64,000 nucleotides of DNA from Dasypus novemcinctus (taxonomy: Eukaryota > Chordata > Mammalia > Cingulata > Dasypodidae), in NCBI RefSeq assembly GCF_030445035.2, contig NC_080704.1:28386200-28450199 (forward strand), in the 5' to 3' direction. Under the pieces are notes generated by a model. It saw only the letters and a program-made list of their open reading frames with translations. It did no database searches and was not told where the DNA came from. How positions within the stretch are numbered: the stretch's first letter is position 1; each line of letters opens with the position of its first letter. Made by a program: the position numbers and the translations under genes. Positions 53,100 through 64,000 of the stretch are shown piece by piece.

Positions 53100-53460
53100 G
53101 GGTTATTATTTTACATTTCTCAAAAAAAATGGTAAAATTATAGGCAACACAAACAAGATTCAAATTATGTGAGTCTTTTAATTCAGGCAGAATTTAATGT
53201 GTAATTAAGATTAATTATACCATAATGGAATTGTAGACGCATGATTATTGCATCATATTCCTTGCAGACATGAATTTTGCTTTTGCATCATTCTGGTTTC
53301 TCAAGTTGAGCAATATGCTGAGAGGCAGAGCCAACAGAATCCGGCTGCAGCTTGCCGGGTGTGTTTCTTACAAGGTCATTTTGGAAGTTAATTTGTGCTA
53401 GTGCTCATTTCTAAAGTGTCTGAAATATGCCTAAATGTGATGGCCTTAAACGCCTGCTTT
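53100..53460. promoter_or_regulatory. AT-rich candidate conserved block
   Basis: Repeat-free sequence with clustered cores: 'gtcttttaattcaggcag', 'gtgtaattaagattaattat' and 'gcatgattattgcatcatat'. It is similar in texture to the block at 49961-50760. Function inferred. Confidence 0.3.
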
Positions 53461-54437
53461 TTTTTTTTTTTGAGAAAAAAATCAGCCTTAAAATATCTCC
53501 ATTAGATGCTCAAAACATTTGTATGTGGTTATCAAGGTTAAGACTTTAACTGACTGTTTAGATTGTGTATGAAGGTAAAAAATTTATCAGTCATAAACTC
53601 AAAATATGGGCAGGAGTCTTGAAATGGTTTATAATAGGCCACTTCTTGTATCAGAGGGTAAGACGGCTAAACCTTCAGAGGCAATTTTGACTTTTAAAGA
53701 AAAGAATCCAAAGAAGGACATTTCATTATATAAATGTATAATAAATACAGTAACTTTGAATCAATACTGAAACCTGTGCAATTAGTCATAGTTTTCTTAG
53801 CTTCAGTTTTTTTGGCCACGATTTTGGCACTTAACAGGAATATTTCTCAAAAGTGAGTAAATTATGGATCCTTTAATTACTTAATTGATTAGATACTTTT
53901 TTATTATGGAAGTTTTCAGACATACATGTTCAGATCCTTAAAAAAAAAGATTTTCTTGAACTCCAGTGTTGACTTAAGTTACATTTGTTCTAGTTCATAG
54001 AAGAGCATTTTTGTATTTGTGCTATTTAACCTCAATCCTTTCCCACCACCTAGTTCTTGGACTCCAGCATTGACTTAAGTTATTTTTATTGTGTGCTAAC
54101 ATAAGATCAGTTACGAACTCCTTTTGCTTATAGCTTTTATACAAGTATAAAGCCAAATCAAATAATATATATGAAACACTAGCAAAATGTACCCCATAAT
54201 ATTTAATTTAACGATATTAATTTAAAATAAAGGATGATCTTGTTTTTCTGAAAATACTTTTTTAAGCCTGCCTAAATTCTGTTTTCACTAGGTCATCACA
54301 ATTCAAACAGTCTTACTCTGGTTGAAATTATTATAAACCCATCTGAACACTAGAATACTGAAATAAGACAATTGCCTCCCATTATCAGTTTGACCATCCA
54401 GGTGATCCAGAGCATCTTTTAAGATGATCATGAAAAT
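53461..54437. other. No gene recognised
   Basis: AT-rich intergenic DNA with a T12 run at 53459-53471. Two related phrases, 'gacttaagttacatttgttc' at 53971 and 'gacttaagttatttttattg' at 54071, hint at a small local duplication. Confidence 0.4.
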
Positions 54438-54660
54438 TAGGGATCAGCAAACCTTTTCCCTAAAAGACCTGATAGTAAATATTTTAGGATTCAAGGCTGA
54501 TACAATCTCTGTTGGAACTACTCACCTCCCCCATTATAGTGCGAAAATGACCCTAGCCAATATGTGAATGAATGCCCATGGCTATGTTCCAATAAAACTT
54601 TATTTACAAAAGCAGGTGGAGGGCTGGATTTGGCCAGGAGATGTAGTTGCCAACTCCTGA
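54438..54660 (+). repeat. hAT-type DNA transposon (Charlie group)
   Basis: Starts 'agggatcagcaaaccttttc' and ends 'tagttgccaactcctgatg', with internal 'atgttccaataaaactttat', 'ttacaaaagcaggtgg' and 'ctggatttggccag'. It is a common mammalian non-autonomous element; the subfamily is not named. Confidence 0.75.
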
Positions 54661-55299
54661 TGTAAATGAAAATGTAGGGCTAAAAATTTTGGGGGTTATC
54701 TTTGCAGATCCCATTTGAAAAACCATCTAAACCCCTAATTTCTGGGAGATTCTGTTTAAGAGTTCTGTATGTATGTGTGGGTATTTTAAATTAGATTTTC
54801 AAAAAGTATACGTGTAAAACATTCTTACTTTGACAAGTGAAACAATTCAGAGATATACAAAGAAAATGTTACTAATCTTGCCCCACTCCCTCCATTCTCA
54901 TCATCCTCAGATAAAGAATATTAATAGCTTAATTCACAGTCAACACTTCTTCATGGTTGGGCATATCTACAAATATATAGGTTATTCTTCTACTCCACCC
55001 CTTGGATGGTTCATGTCTATACACATGTCTCAGCATTTTGTTTTTGTTTGTTTGCTTTTCACTGTATAATATATCATCTATCCAAGCTATTTAGAGATAG
55101 ATATCTTTTTTTTGGTGAATTTTTATTGTGAAAATTTTTCAATTTTTACTGTGAAAAGTTGAAAGAATTACATAATGAGTACCTATATAGCATTCATCTA
55201 GATTGAGTCATCATTAACAGTTTATTACATTTGTCCTCTCTCTCCTTCCCCTCTCTGTCAGGTTGAGCCATGTAAAATGGCCAATATACAACCATTTTT

Positions 55300-55722
55300 T
55301 AAAAAGATTTATTATTTATTTATTTCTCTCCCCTTCCCCACCCCCACCCCCTAGTTGTCTGCTCTCTGTGTCCAGTCACTGTGTGTTCTTCTGTGACCGC
55401 TTCTTTCCTTATCAGCGGCACCAGGAATACATGTTTCTTTTGTTGTGTCATCTAGTTGTGTCAGCTCTCCGTGTGTGCAGTGCCATTCCTGGGCAGGCTG
55501 CACTTCCTTTCACACTGGGTGGCTCTCCTTATGGGGCGCACTCCTTGCACGTGGGGCTCCCCTACGCGGGGGACACCCCTGCGTGGCAGGGCACTCCTTG
55601 CACGCATCAGCACTGCGCGTGGGCCAGCTCCACACGAGTCAAGGAGGCCTGGGGTTTGAACCCTGGACCTCCCATGTGATAGGCAGACGCCCTATCTGTT
55701 GGGCCAAATCCACTTCCCAACT
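55300..55722 (-). repeat. DAS-III-type SINE
   Basis: Reverse orientation, 'aaaaagatttattatttatt' on the left and tRNA-like head 'gttgggccaaatccacttcc' on the right. Flanking direct repeat caaccattttt at 55289-55299 and 55723-55733. Confidence 0.92.
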
Positions 55723-55939
55723 CAACCATTTTTGACATACAAAAATGGCAATTTGATATAGTCCAACCTCATATCTACTTTTTTCCTGAGTCAGTTGAGA
55801 GTAAATTGAACATTAGGATTCTTCACCAATAAGTAATTCAGCATGCATTTCCTAAAAATAAGGACCTTCTGCATACTCACAAGACCATTATTGCACCCTA
55901 GAAAAGCAACAATTCCCTTATATCTTTTAGATCCAGGCT

Positions 55940-56332
55940 CCTACCACATGGGAGGTCCAAGGTTCAAACCCAGGGCCTCCTGATCCGTGTGGTAAGCTGG
56001 CCCACGCACAGTGCTGATGTGCGCAAGGAGTGCTGTGCCACACAGGGGTGTCCCCGCATAGGGGAGCCCCACACGCAAGGAGTGCGCCCCGTAAGGAGAG
56101 CCGGCCAGCGTGAAAAAAAGCACAGCCTGCCCAGGAATGGCGCCACACACACGAAGATCTGACACAGCAAGATGATGCAACAAAAAGAGACACAGATTCC
56201 GAGTGCCACTAACAAAAATACAAGTGACACAGAAGAACACACAGCGACTGGACACAGAGAGCAGACAACTGGGGGGTGGGGGTAGGGAAGGGGAGAGATA
56301 AAACAAAAAAAAAATTAAAAATTAAAAAAAAA
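55940..56332 (+). repeat. DAS-III-type SINE, 5'-truncated
   Basis: It begins inside the tRNA-like head ('cctaccacatgggaggtcca'), so the A box is lost. It ends in an A-rich tail. Flanked by tagatccaggct at 55928-55939 and 56333-56344, showing that the truncation dates from the insertion itself. Confidence 0.92.
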
Positions 56333-56867
56333 TAGATCCAGGCTATATTCACATTTCCCCATTTGTGCCTAAAATCTCTTTATAGTGTTTCTTTTAGGAA
56401 TCAGCATCTGAATAAAGTCCACACATTACAATTAGCTTTATGCTTTTCAGTCTCTTTTAATTGAGAATAGTTCCCCACCTTTTTTCTTTTTTTCTGAAAC
56501 TTGACCTTTGGAAGAGACTAGGTCAGTTGTCTTGTGGAATATCCCACATTCTTTATTTGTCTGATTACTTCCTCAGAGTGTTATTTAACTTGCTTCTCCT
56601 TTTCCCATGTTTCTTGGAAACTGGAAGTTAAGTCTAAAGGTTTAATTAAATTTGATAAATTTATTTGGCAAAACATATTTGACAAGAATAGTTAATAGAT
56701 CATTCCGTGTACTTTTATAGCATCGGGAAGCATGTAATAGGAAGCTGTCCCACTCTAATACTGCTAAGTTTGATAACTTGGTAAGATTGTGACCACCAAA
56801 TCTCTCCATTGTAATGGTATGATTTTCCCTTAACGCTCTTTAAAAATAAGTGTAATGTTCTCCTGTT

Positions 56868-57232
56868 GTTTTTTTTTAAAGTTTATTTTATTTATTTCTC
56901 CCCACCCCTTCATTGTTTGCACTTGCTGTGTCTGTTCATCTTCCTTGTTTTTCTAGGCAGCACTAGGAACTGAATCCAGGATCTGTAATGTGGGAGGGAG
57001 GCACCTAATCGCTTGAGCCACCTCTGCTCCCTTCTTTGTTACGTCTCTCATTATGCTTTCCTCCTTGTGTCTCTTGTTGCATTATCTTGTTGTGTTAGCT
57101 CACTGTGCCAGCCCATCAGGTCAGCTCACTGTCTTCCTCATCTTCTTTAGGAGGCACCGGAAACCAAACCTGGGAACCCCCGTGTGGTAGGCAGGAGCTC
57201 AATCACTTGAAGCTCAATCTTCTTCCCCCCGT
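56868..57232 (-). repeat. Dimeric DAS-II-like SINE
   Basis: Reverse copy. The T-rich side 'tttttttttaaagtttattt' is on the left and there are two tRNA-like monomers ('cttgagccacctctgctccc' and 'taggaggcaccggaaaccaa'). It is diverged, hence older than the DAS-III copies. Confidence 0.75.
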
Positions 57233-57234
57233 TC

Positions 57235-58330
57235 TGTTATATGAACAAATAAGAATAAACCACAGTTTACTCAAGCATTCCTTTATTGGTGGCAATTCAG
57301 TTTGTTTCCTTTTTTTTTTTTGTGGTCATTGAAATGTCTTAATGAGTATTTTGTTTTCAAATATTCCTAAGTGTTGATGCTCTTATTTCTGTGGAATAGA
57401 TTCCCCAGTGTGGGTCAAGGAGCATGTATATTTTAAATTTTGACATTTGGGAAGCTGACTTGGCCCAGTGGTTAGGGCGTCTGTCTACCACATGGGAGGT
57501 TCGCGGTTCAAACCCCGGGCCTCCTTGACCCGTGTGGAGCTGGTCCATGCGCAGTGCTGATGCGCGCAAGGAGTGCCCTGCCACGCAGGGGTGTCCCCCC
57601 GTGTAGGGGAGCCCCATGTGCAAGGAGTGCGCCCTGTAAGGAGAGCCGCCCAGTGTGAAAGAAAGTGCAGCCTGCCCAGGAATGGTGCCGCACACACGGA
57701 GAGCTGACATAACAAGATGACACAACAAAAAGAAACACAGATTCCTGGTGCCACTGACAACAACAGAAGCGGACAGAAAGAACACGCAGCAAATGGACAC
57801 AGAGAACAGACAACTGGGGGGTGGGGGGGAAGGTGAGAGAAATAAATAATAAAAATAAAATCTTTAAAAAATTTTTGACATTTATTGACATACCACTTTC
57901 TAGACAGTTTGTAATATATTCCAACCAACAATGTATGAGAGTTCTGTTTCCCCAAATCTTCAATATCACTGGACATAATTACCTTTTCATCCACCCACCC
58001 CAATGAGATGGGTAAAAACCTGTATTTTACTTTGCATTTCCCTGACTCCTAATGAAGTTGTGTAACCTATTATATAGTTTTTGGCTCTTGATATTTCCTC
58101 TGCTATTTCTATTGTTTTCACATTTCCTGCAATATTTTTACCTTGTTTGTGGTCTCTTTTGCTATATAAGGACATTAAGATTTTTAAAAATGTAGTCAAA
58201 TATGCCTGCCATTTCCTTTATGGTTTCTGGGTTATCTGTCTTGCTTCAGAAGCTCTTTCCCATCCTAAGACAATATAAAATTATCCTAAATTTTCTTCTG
58301 GATCATTCTGCATTTTATTTACAATGGTCA
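57235..58330 (+). repeat. L1M-type LINE split by a DAS SINE
   Basis: 57235-57448 ('ctcaagcattcctttattgg', 'ggaatagattccccagtgtg') continues at 57885-58330 ('caaccaacaatgtatgagag', 'tgcatttccctgactcctaa', 'cattaagatttttaaaaatg'). The L1M 3' region is old and non-coding. Confidence 0.6.
57449..57872 (+). repeat. DAS-III-type SINE, full length
   Basis: The best-preserved forward copy. Head 'gggaagctgacttggcccag' and 'tggttagggcgtctgtctac', B-box-like 'ggttcaaacc', tail 'aataaaatctttaaaaaa'. Direct repeat tttgacattt at 57439-57448 and about 57875-57884. Confidence 0.93.
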
Positions 58331-58969
58331 TAACGCACAACAATTTAGAGTTTTAGCCCAGAAGACAAACTTAAAATATTTGGGTGTCATTGTGTGCAGT
58401 TTTCTTCCGATTTGATAAAAGTGTTTTTCTCCATACTAGGGGAGTAAAAGCGTATAGGTATATTCCTGTAATGTGTCAGTAACGTATTCCCAGGTGTGCT
58501 TGAAAACCTGTCTCGATACTATTAATGTCTTAGTGACTCCATTTCCATCTGTCACACTATAATGTATTCTCTCCGTGTTGCCCTCAACATACAAACATTC
58601 GTTTTCTCACTTCAAATTGGAGACTTTTAGTACGGTTCAAATACCATTACCATGAACTCTGCAGGTGTGTCAGGATGCTTTCTGTACCGGTTGGTGTGCA
58701 GCTCAGACTCGCCATCCGGGCTCACACACCCTGTCACTCACGGGTCAGGGGTTAGGGATGCTGCAGTGTGGCGGCAAAACCCTCTCAGGGAACCAGGATT
58801 TCTGTCATCAACAGCAGGGAGTCTCTGGCTACAGCTTTTCCAGTTCCAGCTGTTAGATCCTCAGCACTGGCGACCTTGAATAAAGCTCTCAGGCGGGATC
58901 TTAGCAAGGGTGGGGGAGTGGTGGATTTGTTAGAAAGTGATAAGAATGTTCTCTTTGCAAGAGATAAGG
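58331..58969. other. No feature recognised
   Basis: Intergenic sequence. The open frames at 58652-59043 are short and not recognisable. Confidence 0.4.
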
Positions 58970-59237
58970 ATTCTGGGGCTCCAGTACCTGGGTCTGAATC
59001 CCAGCTCTACCACCCCCTTAGCAGTGGAAGCTTGGGCAGGTAACTTAATCACTCAGTGTCTCAGTTTCCTCATTTGCGAAGTAGAGGTGAAAATGGTATG
59101 AAAATCATAGTGCTTTGTGAGGATTAAGTGACTTGATATATGCAATGCATTTGAAACCGTGCCTGACATGCCATAAGAACTTTATAAGTGTTTGCTTTAT
59201 TATTATTATATTGTTATTTTAGTATTCTTATATGATA
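58970..59237 (+). repeat. MIR SINE, nearly full length
   Basis: Classic order: 'tgggtctgaatcccagctct', 'tcagtttcctcatttgcgaa', 'gtgaggattaagtgacttga', 'ccgtgcctgacatgccataa' and 'tataagtgtttgctttatta'. Confidence 0.88.
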
Positions 59238-59252
59238 TAGCTAGTTGTTCTT

Positions 59253-59625
59253 TTTTTTTTTTTTTTAAAGATTTATTTATTTTTATTTATTTCCCCTCCC
59301 CCGGTTGTCTGTTTTCTGTGTCTTTTTGCTGCGTCTTGTTTCTTTGTCCGCTTCTGTTGTCATCAGCGGCACGGGAAGTGTGTGCGGCGCCATTCCTCGG
59401 CAGGCTGCTCCCTCCTTCGCGCTGGGCGGCTCTCCTTACGGGTGCACTCCTTGCGCGTGGGGCTCCCCTACGCGGGGGACACCCCTGTGTAGCAGGGCAC
59501 TCCTTGCGAGCATCAGCACTGCGCAAGGGCCAGCTCCACACGGGTCAAGGAGGCCCGGGGCTTGAACCGCGGACCTCCCATGTGGTAGACGGATGCCCTA
59601 ACCACTGGGCCAAAGTCCGTTTCCC
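59253..59625 (-). repeat. DAS-III-type SINE with 15-bp target-site duplication
   Basis: Reverse, T-tail on the left, head 'cactgggccaaagtccgttt' on the right. Perfect duplication tagctagttgttctt at 59238-59252 and 59626-59640. Sequence is close to the 5424 and 61398 copies, a young-looking group. Confidence 0.94.
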
Positions 59626-59640
59626 TAGCTAGTTGTTCTT

Positions 59641-60039
59641 GAGTGAGAACTTGGACCCACAGCCTGGGATTCTGAAGGAAAAGGCGACAAGGAGGCAGGG
59701 TGTGAAGGTCTTAGATAGGTGGCCAGAGCTTTGGAATAGGCTCCAAAGAGATTCCAGGTGGCTGGGTACAAAGCAAGGGCCTGAGCTAGAAGTACCATCA
59801 TATGGGCGAGTCCTGAGGAGATTAGGGAAGATCTGCAATGCCCAGAGCTGTGTGTGCTCAGGAATCAATGTAGTCACTCTGGATCCTGGGTTAACAGCAG
59901 CATAACCTTCCAGACTTCTGCTGGGGACATGATGCTTTCAATATACCTCCAACCCCAGCCAGGACTGGATGAGTTATTGGAAGGGTCTTAAAGTGACAAT
60001 GCATGGCAGAATATAAATCAATCCTCTCTTCCCTCTGTT
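59641..60039. other. No feature recognised
   Basis: Intergenic. Nothing identified. Confidence 0.4.
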
Positions 60040-60245
60040 CCTCTTCCTTTTTTAATGGAAAATTTCAAGCACATGAAAAGTAGAGAAACTAGCATAATAA
60101 AATCTCATGAACCCATCACATATCCTCAACAGTTATCAACTCTTGTTTTATTTATACTATCATCCTCCCCTACCCTGAATATTTTGAAGCAAATTCCAGG
60201 CATCCTACCACTGCATTTGCATCTCTAAAAGATAAGGACTTTTAC
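60040..60245 (+). repeat. L1M 3'-region fragment
   Basis: Words 'ggaaaatttcaagcacatga', 'cagttatcaactcttg', 'ttttgaagcaaattccaggc' and 'tctctaaaagataaggactt'. The following part of the same consensus is seen at 61783-62250 after the SINE cluster. Confidence 0.7.
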
Positions 60246-60249
60246 TTTT

Positions 60250-60636
60250 AAATTAAAAAAAGAGCTTATTTTATTTATTTATTCCCCCACTCCCCCCACC
60301 TTGTGGTTTGAGCTTGCTGTCTGCTCTCTGTGTCTGTTTGTTGTGTGCTAGTCTTCTTTTTAGGAGGCACTGGGAACCAAACCCAGGACCTCCCATGTGG
60401 GAGAGAGGCACCCAATTACATGAACCACCTCCACTCCCTGCTTGTTGTGTCTCTCATTGTGTTTCCTCCTTGTGTTTCTTTATTGTGTCATCTTGTAGCA
60501 TCAGCTGGCCACACCAGCCCATCCTGTCAGCTTGCTATCTTGCTTATCTTCTTTAGGAGGCACCGAGAACCAAACCTGGGACCTCCCATGTGGTAGGCAG
60601 GTGCCCAACTACTTGAGCCACATCCACTTTCCTTTA
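60250..60636 (-). repeat. Dimeric DAS-II-like SINE, host of a nested SINE
   Basis: Two reverse tRNA-like monomers ('taggaggcactgggaaccaa' and 'taggaggcaccgagaaccaa') with the shared phrase 'acccaggacctcccatgtgg'. Its head is broken by the next SINE and seems to resume as 'tccacttccc' at 61051. Confidence 0.75.
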
Positions 60637-61050
60637 AAAAAAAAAAAGATTTTATTTATTTATTTCCCCTTATCCCCCCCTCCCCGCCCCAGTTGTCTGT
60701 TCTCTGTGTCTATTTGCTGTGTGTGCTTCTTTGTCTGCTTCCGTTGTTTCCAGCGGCACAGGAATCTGTGTTTCTTTTTGTTGCGTCATCTTGTGTCAGC
60801 TCTCTGTGTGTGGCACAATTCCTGGGCAGGCTGCACTTTCTTTCGTGCTGGGCGGCTCTCCTTATGGGTGCACTCCTTGCGCGTGGGGCTCCCCTACGCG
60901 GGGGACACCCCTGCGTGGCACGGCACTCCTTGCGCACATCAGCACTGCGCATGGGCCAGCTCCACACGGGTCAAGGAGGCCCGGGGTTTGAACTGCGGAC
61001 CTCCCATGTGGTAGGCGGACGCCCTAACCACTGGGCCAAGTCCGCTTCCT
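60637..61050 (-). repeat. DAS-III-type SINE nested in a DAS-II-like SINE
   Basis: Reverse, 'aaaaaaaaaaaagattttat' on the left and 'cactgggccaagtccgcttc' on the right. The short duplication 'tccactt(t)cc' on both sides fits insertion into the older SINE. Confidence 0.85.
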
Positions 61051-61059
61051 CTCCACTTC

Positions 61060-61384
61060 CCTATTTTAAAACAAATTTTATTGAAGTATATCATTCATAC
61101 ATAAACATATGTAAACAATAAGTGTATAGTAAAAGTTGTACTTACATTGTCAAAATATTACTATTGTCCCTATCTTACATTTGGTATATTTTCTCCCAAC
61201 CCACCATATTATTATTTTTAAAATATGTTTTTATTACAGAAGTTGTGAACTTGACAAAACAATCATGCATTTGTGTAGAATTCCCATACAACACCTCTTC
61301 ACCCATGCACCACACTGTGGTGGAACGTTTGTTACAGATTATGAGATAATATTATCAGACTATTATCACCAACCATGCTAAGAT
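61060..61384. repeat. LINE-like fragments
   Basis: 61065-61200 ('acaaattttattgaagtata') and 61205-61380 ('ttttattacagaagttgtga', 'gtggaacgtttgttacagat'). The second shares its block with 36046-36245. Confidence 0.5.
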
Positions 61385-61397
61385 AAGGACTCTTTTT

Positions 61398-61782
61398 TTT
61401 TTTTTTAAAGATTTATTTATTTATTTAATTCCCCCTCCCCCGGTTGTCTGTTCTCTGTGTCTATTTGCTGCGTCTTGTTTCTTTGTCCGCTTCTGTTGTC
61501 GTCAGCAGCATGGGAAGTGTGGGCAGCGCCATTCCTGGTCAGGCTGCACTTTCTTTGGCTGGGCGGCTCTCCTTACGGGGCGCGCTCCTTGCGCGTGGGG
61601 CTCCCCTACGCGGGGGACACCCCTGCGTAGCAGGGCACACCCCTGCGTGGCAGGGCACTCCTTGCACCCATCAGCACTGCGCGTGGGCCAGCTCCACACG
61701 GGTCAAGGAGGCCCGGGGTTTGAACCGCGGACCTCCCATGTGGTAGACGGATGCCCTAACCACTGGGCCAAGTCCGTTTCCC
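61398..61782 (-). repeat. DAS-III-type SINE with internal 20-bp duplication
   Basis: Reverse copy flanked by aaggactcttttt at 61385-61397 and 61783-61795. Inside, acacccctgcgtagcagggc (61617-61636) is directly followed by acacccctgcgtggcagggc (61637-61656), a tandem duplication absent from the other copies here. Confidence 0.93.
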
Positions 61783-62250
61783 AAGGACTCTTTTTAAAAG
61801 CATAACCACAATACCATGATTGCATCTAAAAAGCAAACAATTTCTTAAAATCATCAATATCTAGTTAGTGTTTAAATTTCCCCAGTTGTGTCATAAACAT
61901 TTTTTTTCAATCTATTTGAAATTGGATTTAAAAAGTCTATTCATTGCAATTTGTTGATATGTCTTTTATTTCTCTTTTAATCCACAGATTCCCACTTTAT
62001 AAAAATTTCCAATTTGTTTGTTGAAGAATCTAGGTTGTTTGACCTGTAGAATTCTCTAGTCTGGATTTTGCCAATTGCATCCCCCACAGTGTCCTATGTC
62101 CCTTATATTTCCTGTAAATTGGTAAATTGGTAGTTAGAACTAGAGGCTTGCTCAGATTCAGTATGATTCTTTAGCAAGAATATTTCATAAGTGATATTGT
62201 ACACTAAGGCACATACTATCTGTTAGTTTCCTGTTCTGTGATGTTATCAG
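61783..62250 (+). repeat. L1M 3'-region fragment
   Basis: 'cataaccacaataccatgat', 'gtttaaatttccccagttgt', 'agaatctaggttgtttgacc' and 'ctggattttgccaattgcat' follow the L1M consensus order and continue the piece at 60040. Confidence 0.75.
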
Positions 62251-63439
62251 CAATTAGTGATCATTGCTTAGCTCTATTAATTCATTAGGTGATATTCTAA
62301 TTCTCTTGCTCCTTCTTCATTTATTAGCTGGAATACTTCTATCAAGAAAAACTTTCCTCCACTCACTGTTTGGTTACCCTGAGGTAGACTTTGAAAAGGA
62401 AGGCAGGATAAATGCTTGTTTCTTTTCCTTTATTTGCCAGTTTTTATACAAATGAATAAATTCCCTAACATACAGCAAAGGTGATCAGTGAACAACTTGA
62501 CATGGCTTTCCTTCAATTTTGTTGAAAGCAAAGGCTTAGAAACCATTTTACTTGCAAAAGGATTTGCTACCTAGCCATTAATGTCATTCACTTCCTCAAC
62601 ACCAATACCAGTACTATATGTGGAATTGTCCCTTTGTTTGGCACGTTGGAAGTTTCTATGCCCCGGGGCAATGCACCATAGCACATTCAGAAATGGGAGG
62701 TTGTGAAATAGGAGGTAGAGATGAGAACCTGCTTCTCTACCATAGGCATGCTTTTGGGAGGTCAGTTTTAGGAACGGCTATAAAGTTGAGGATCTGGAAA
62801 CTGATTCTTTTAAAACGATCACCATGTACCACTTGTAAAAATTAGCATACTCCTGGGTATATTCATAATCCAGCTTGACGATTTATGCTCTAAAATCCAT
62901 CAGCTCCTCTACCATCTCTCTTGTTTTTCCCTTTTTCTGAAAGAGCTGGGGCATTTGTCTTCTAGCATTTCCTGTAGTCTGGATTTGACTGGAAGTCTAG
63001 AGTCTAGAATCTGCCTGTGAGAAGGCTCAGAACATGATTCTGGTGATCACCAGCATGTGAAAAGTTTGAATAAAATTGTTTTATATAATGTAAGAAATGT
63101 AAAAAGCATTATTTCTAAGTTAATATTTTATATTACATGTATTATTAAATATACATGTATAATTAAAGTAATAAATACTGTAAGTAGATATTTGGCTATT
63201 TCATCCATATCCATTAGGGCTTATGTATTTTAAGTTTTCCAAAATTATTTTTGGAGGCAAACTTCATATTGCAAAAGTGGAAAAATGGCATTGCTTCCTA
63301 TTTAAGCATATATAGTATTTCTAATTTTCTTCTATGTATATATGCAGATATAAATATATATATTGCAAAATTGCAGTCATTCAATATTTACTTTTTATTT
63401 TTTGTGTGATATATTTTAAAACTTAAAAAATGTTGAAAC
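62251..63439. other. No gene recognised; AT-rich, probably LINE-derived in part
   Basis: AT-rich DNA. 62905-62990 ('ccatctctcttgtttttccc', 'tttcctgtagtctggatttg') has L1M-like words. 63040-63430 is very AT-rich without clear identity. Confidence 0.4.
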
Positions 63440-64000
63440 CTTTTAAACCTTTTATTATGGAAAAGCGTAAACATGTATTATAGTAGAGAGAAGAGTATAA
63501 TGAGACTTCATGTACCCAACTTCAACAGCGACCCACTCATGGTCGACCTTTTCATCAATATCCCACACCCAGATTATTTTGAAGTAAATCTGAGGTATCA
63601 TATTTCTTGCATAAATATTTCAGTATGCATCTTTAAAAGAAAAGGACTCTTAAGTATAACCATAACATACCATTATTGCACGTACAATAATAAGAATTTC
63701 TTCACATCATCAGATAATCTAGTTCAGTGTCAGATTGCCTCAATTGTCTCATAAAATTTTTATGACTGTTCAAATTGGGATCCAAATGAGTCGATGTATT
63801 GCAATTGGTTGGTAATCTCTTTTAATCCATAGGTTCCTCCACCATCCTTTTTTCCTGTTACAATTCATTTGTTGAAGGAGTGGGGTCATTTGTCTTATAA
63901 CCTTTCCCACATTCTGGATTTTGCAGAATGCATGCCCATGGTGTCATTTAACATGTTCCTCTGTCCCCTTTTGTTCCTATCAATTGATAGATTGAGAGGC
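63440..64000 (+). repeat. L1M 3'-region fragment, runs off the window
   Basis: 'tattatggaaaagcgtaaac', 'gagtataatgagacttcatg', 'ttttgaagtaaatctgaggt', 'aataccatt'-type words and 'catttaacatgttcctctgt' in L1M order. A second, independent copy of the family at 60040-62250. Confidence 0.75.

Larger units (their letters stand above)
54790..56650 (+). repeat. L1M-type LINE region carrying two DAS SINEs
   Basis: Old L1M 3' sequence at 54790-55287, 55735-55927 ('cattattgcaccctagaaaa') and 56345-56650 ('tagtgtttcttttaggaatc', 'gacctttggaagagactagg'). It is interrupted by two SINE insertions. No open frame remains. Confidence 0.55.

Noticed and set aside
57449..57520. tRNA gene
   Set aside because: The tRNA-like A/B-box head belongs to a SINE. 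It lacks a proper cloverleaf and is repeated in all DAS copies here.
60693..61121. 142-codon frame shared by several sites (phrases such as LRTSALRMGQLHTGQ)
   Set aside because: It recurs wherever a DAS-III SINE is present in either orientation; it is SINE translation, not a gene family.

Overview
This window is mammalian X-chromosomal DNA covering the tail-to-tail POLA1–ARX locus. The organism is almost certainly a xenarthran, most likely an armadillo (Dasypus-type). The evidence is eight copies of a ~400-bp tRNA-derived SINE with a 'tggcccagtggttaggg' head and a B-box-like 'ggttcaaacc', which matches the armadillo DAS-III type, plus four related dimeric DAS-II-like copies. Ancient mammalian repeats (MIR, MER5A, L1M, MaLR) make up the background. 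Nothing bacterial, plasmid-like or CRISPR-like is present.

Layout. 1-4605: the end of POLA1 on the + strand (end of its last intron, terminal coding exon 3386-3531, ~1.07-kb 3' UTR). 4606-11030: the short convergent interval between the two genes, with one SINE (5424-5800), AT-rich blocks that look like conserved enhancers (about 7040-7950 and 8930-9470) and GC-rich islands (about 9630-11000). 11030-22985: the complete ARX gene on the - strand, five coding exons at 22488-22683, 19861-20713, 17288-17333, 14066-14394 and 11942-12182. Together they give 1665 nt, a 554-residue protein with every splice site intact. 22700-31600: the ARX promoter CpG island and upstream region with two further GC-rich islands (27.0-30.0 kb), homeodomain-site-rich AT blocks and a pure pyrimidine tract. 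No young repeat is recognised between 5.8 and 33.6 kb. 31.6-64 kb: gene-poor, repeat-rich DNA with nested L1M/MIR/LTR/DAS elements and a few AT-rich enhancer-like blocks.

The most unusual structure is at about 38039-44632: a 6.6-kb tandem array with a ~255-bp period. Each 255-bp unit is itself built from six ~42-bp sub-units (core roughly gcaggttg..ggc.ggaagggctct), with less ordered single sub-units at both ends. I do not recognise it as a known repeat family.

Gene function. POLA1 is the catalytic subunit of DNA polymerase alpha-primase. ARX is a paired-class homeodomain transcription factor of forebrain interneurons, pancreas and gonad. The two are linked because regulatory elements of ARX are known to lie beyond its 3' end, including inside POLA1, so the convergent interval and POLA1's last intron are expected to hold ARX enhancers. 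In ARX, the polyalanine tracts (disease-prone in humans) differ from the human protein as I remember it: tract 1 has 15 Ala including 12 consecutive GCG codons, tract 2 is interrupted by Val, tract 3 is a pure run of 11 Ala, and tract 4 has 9.
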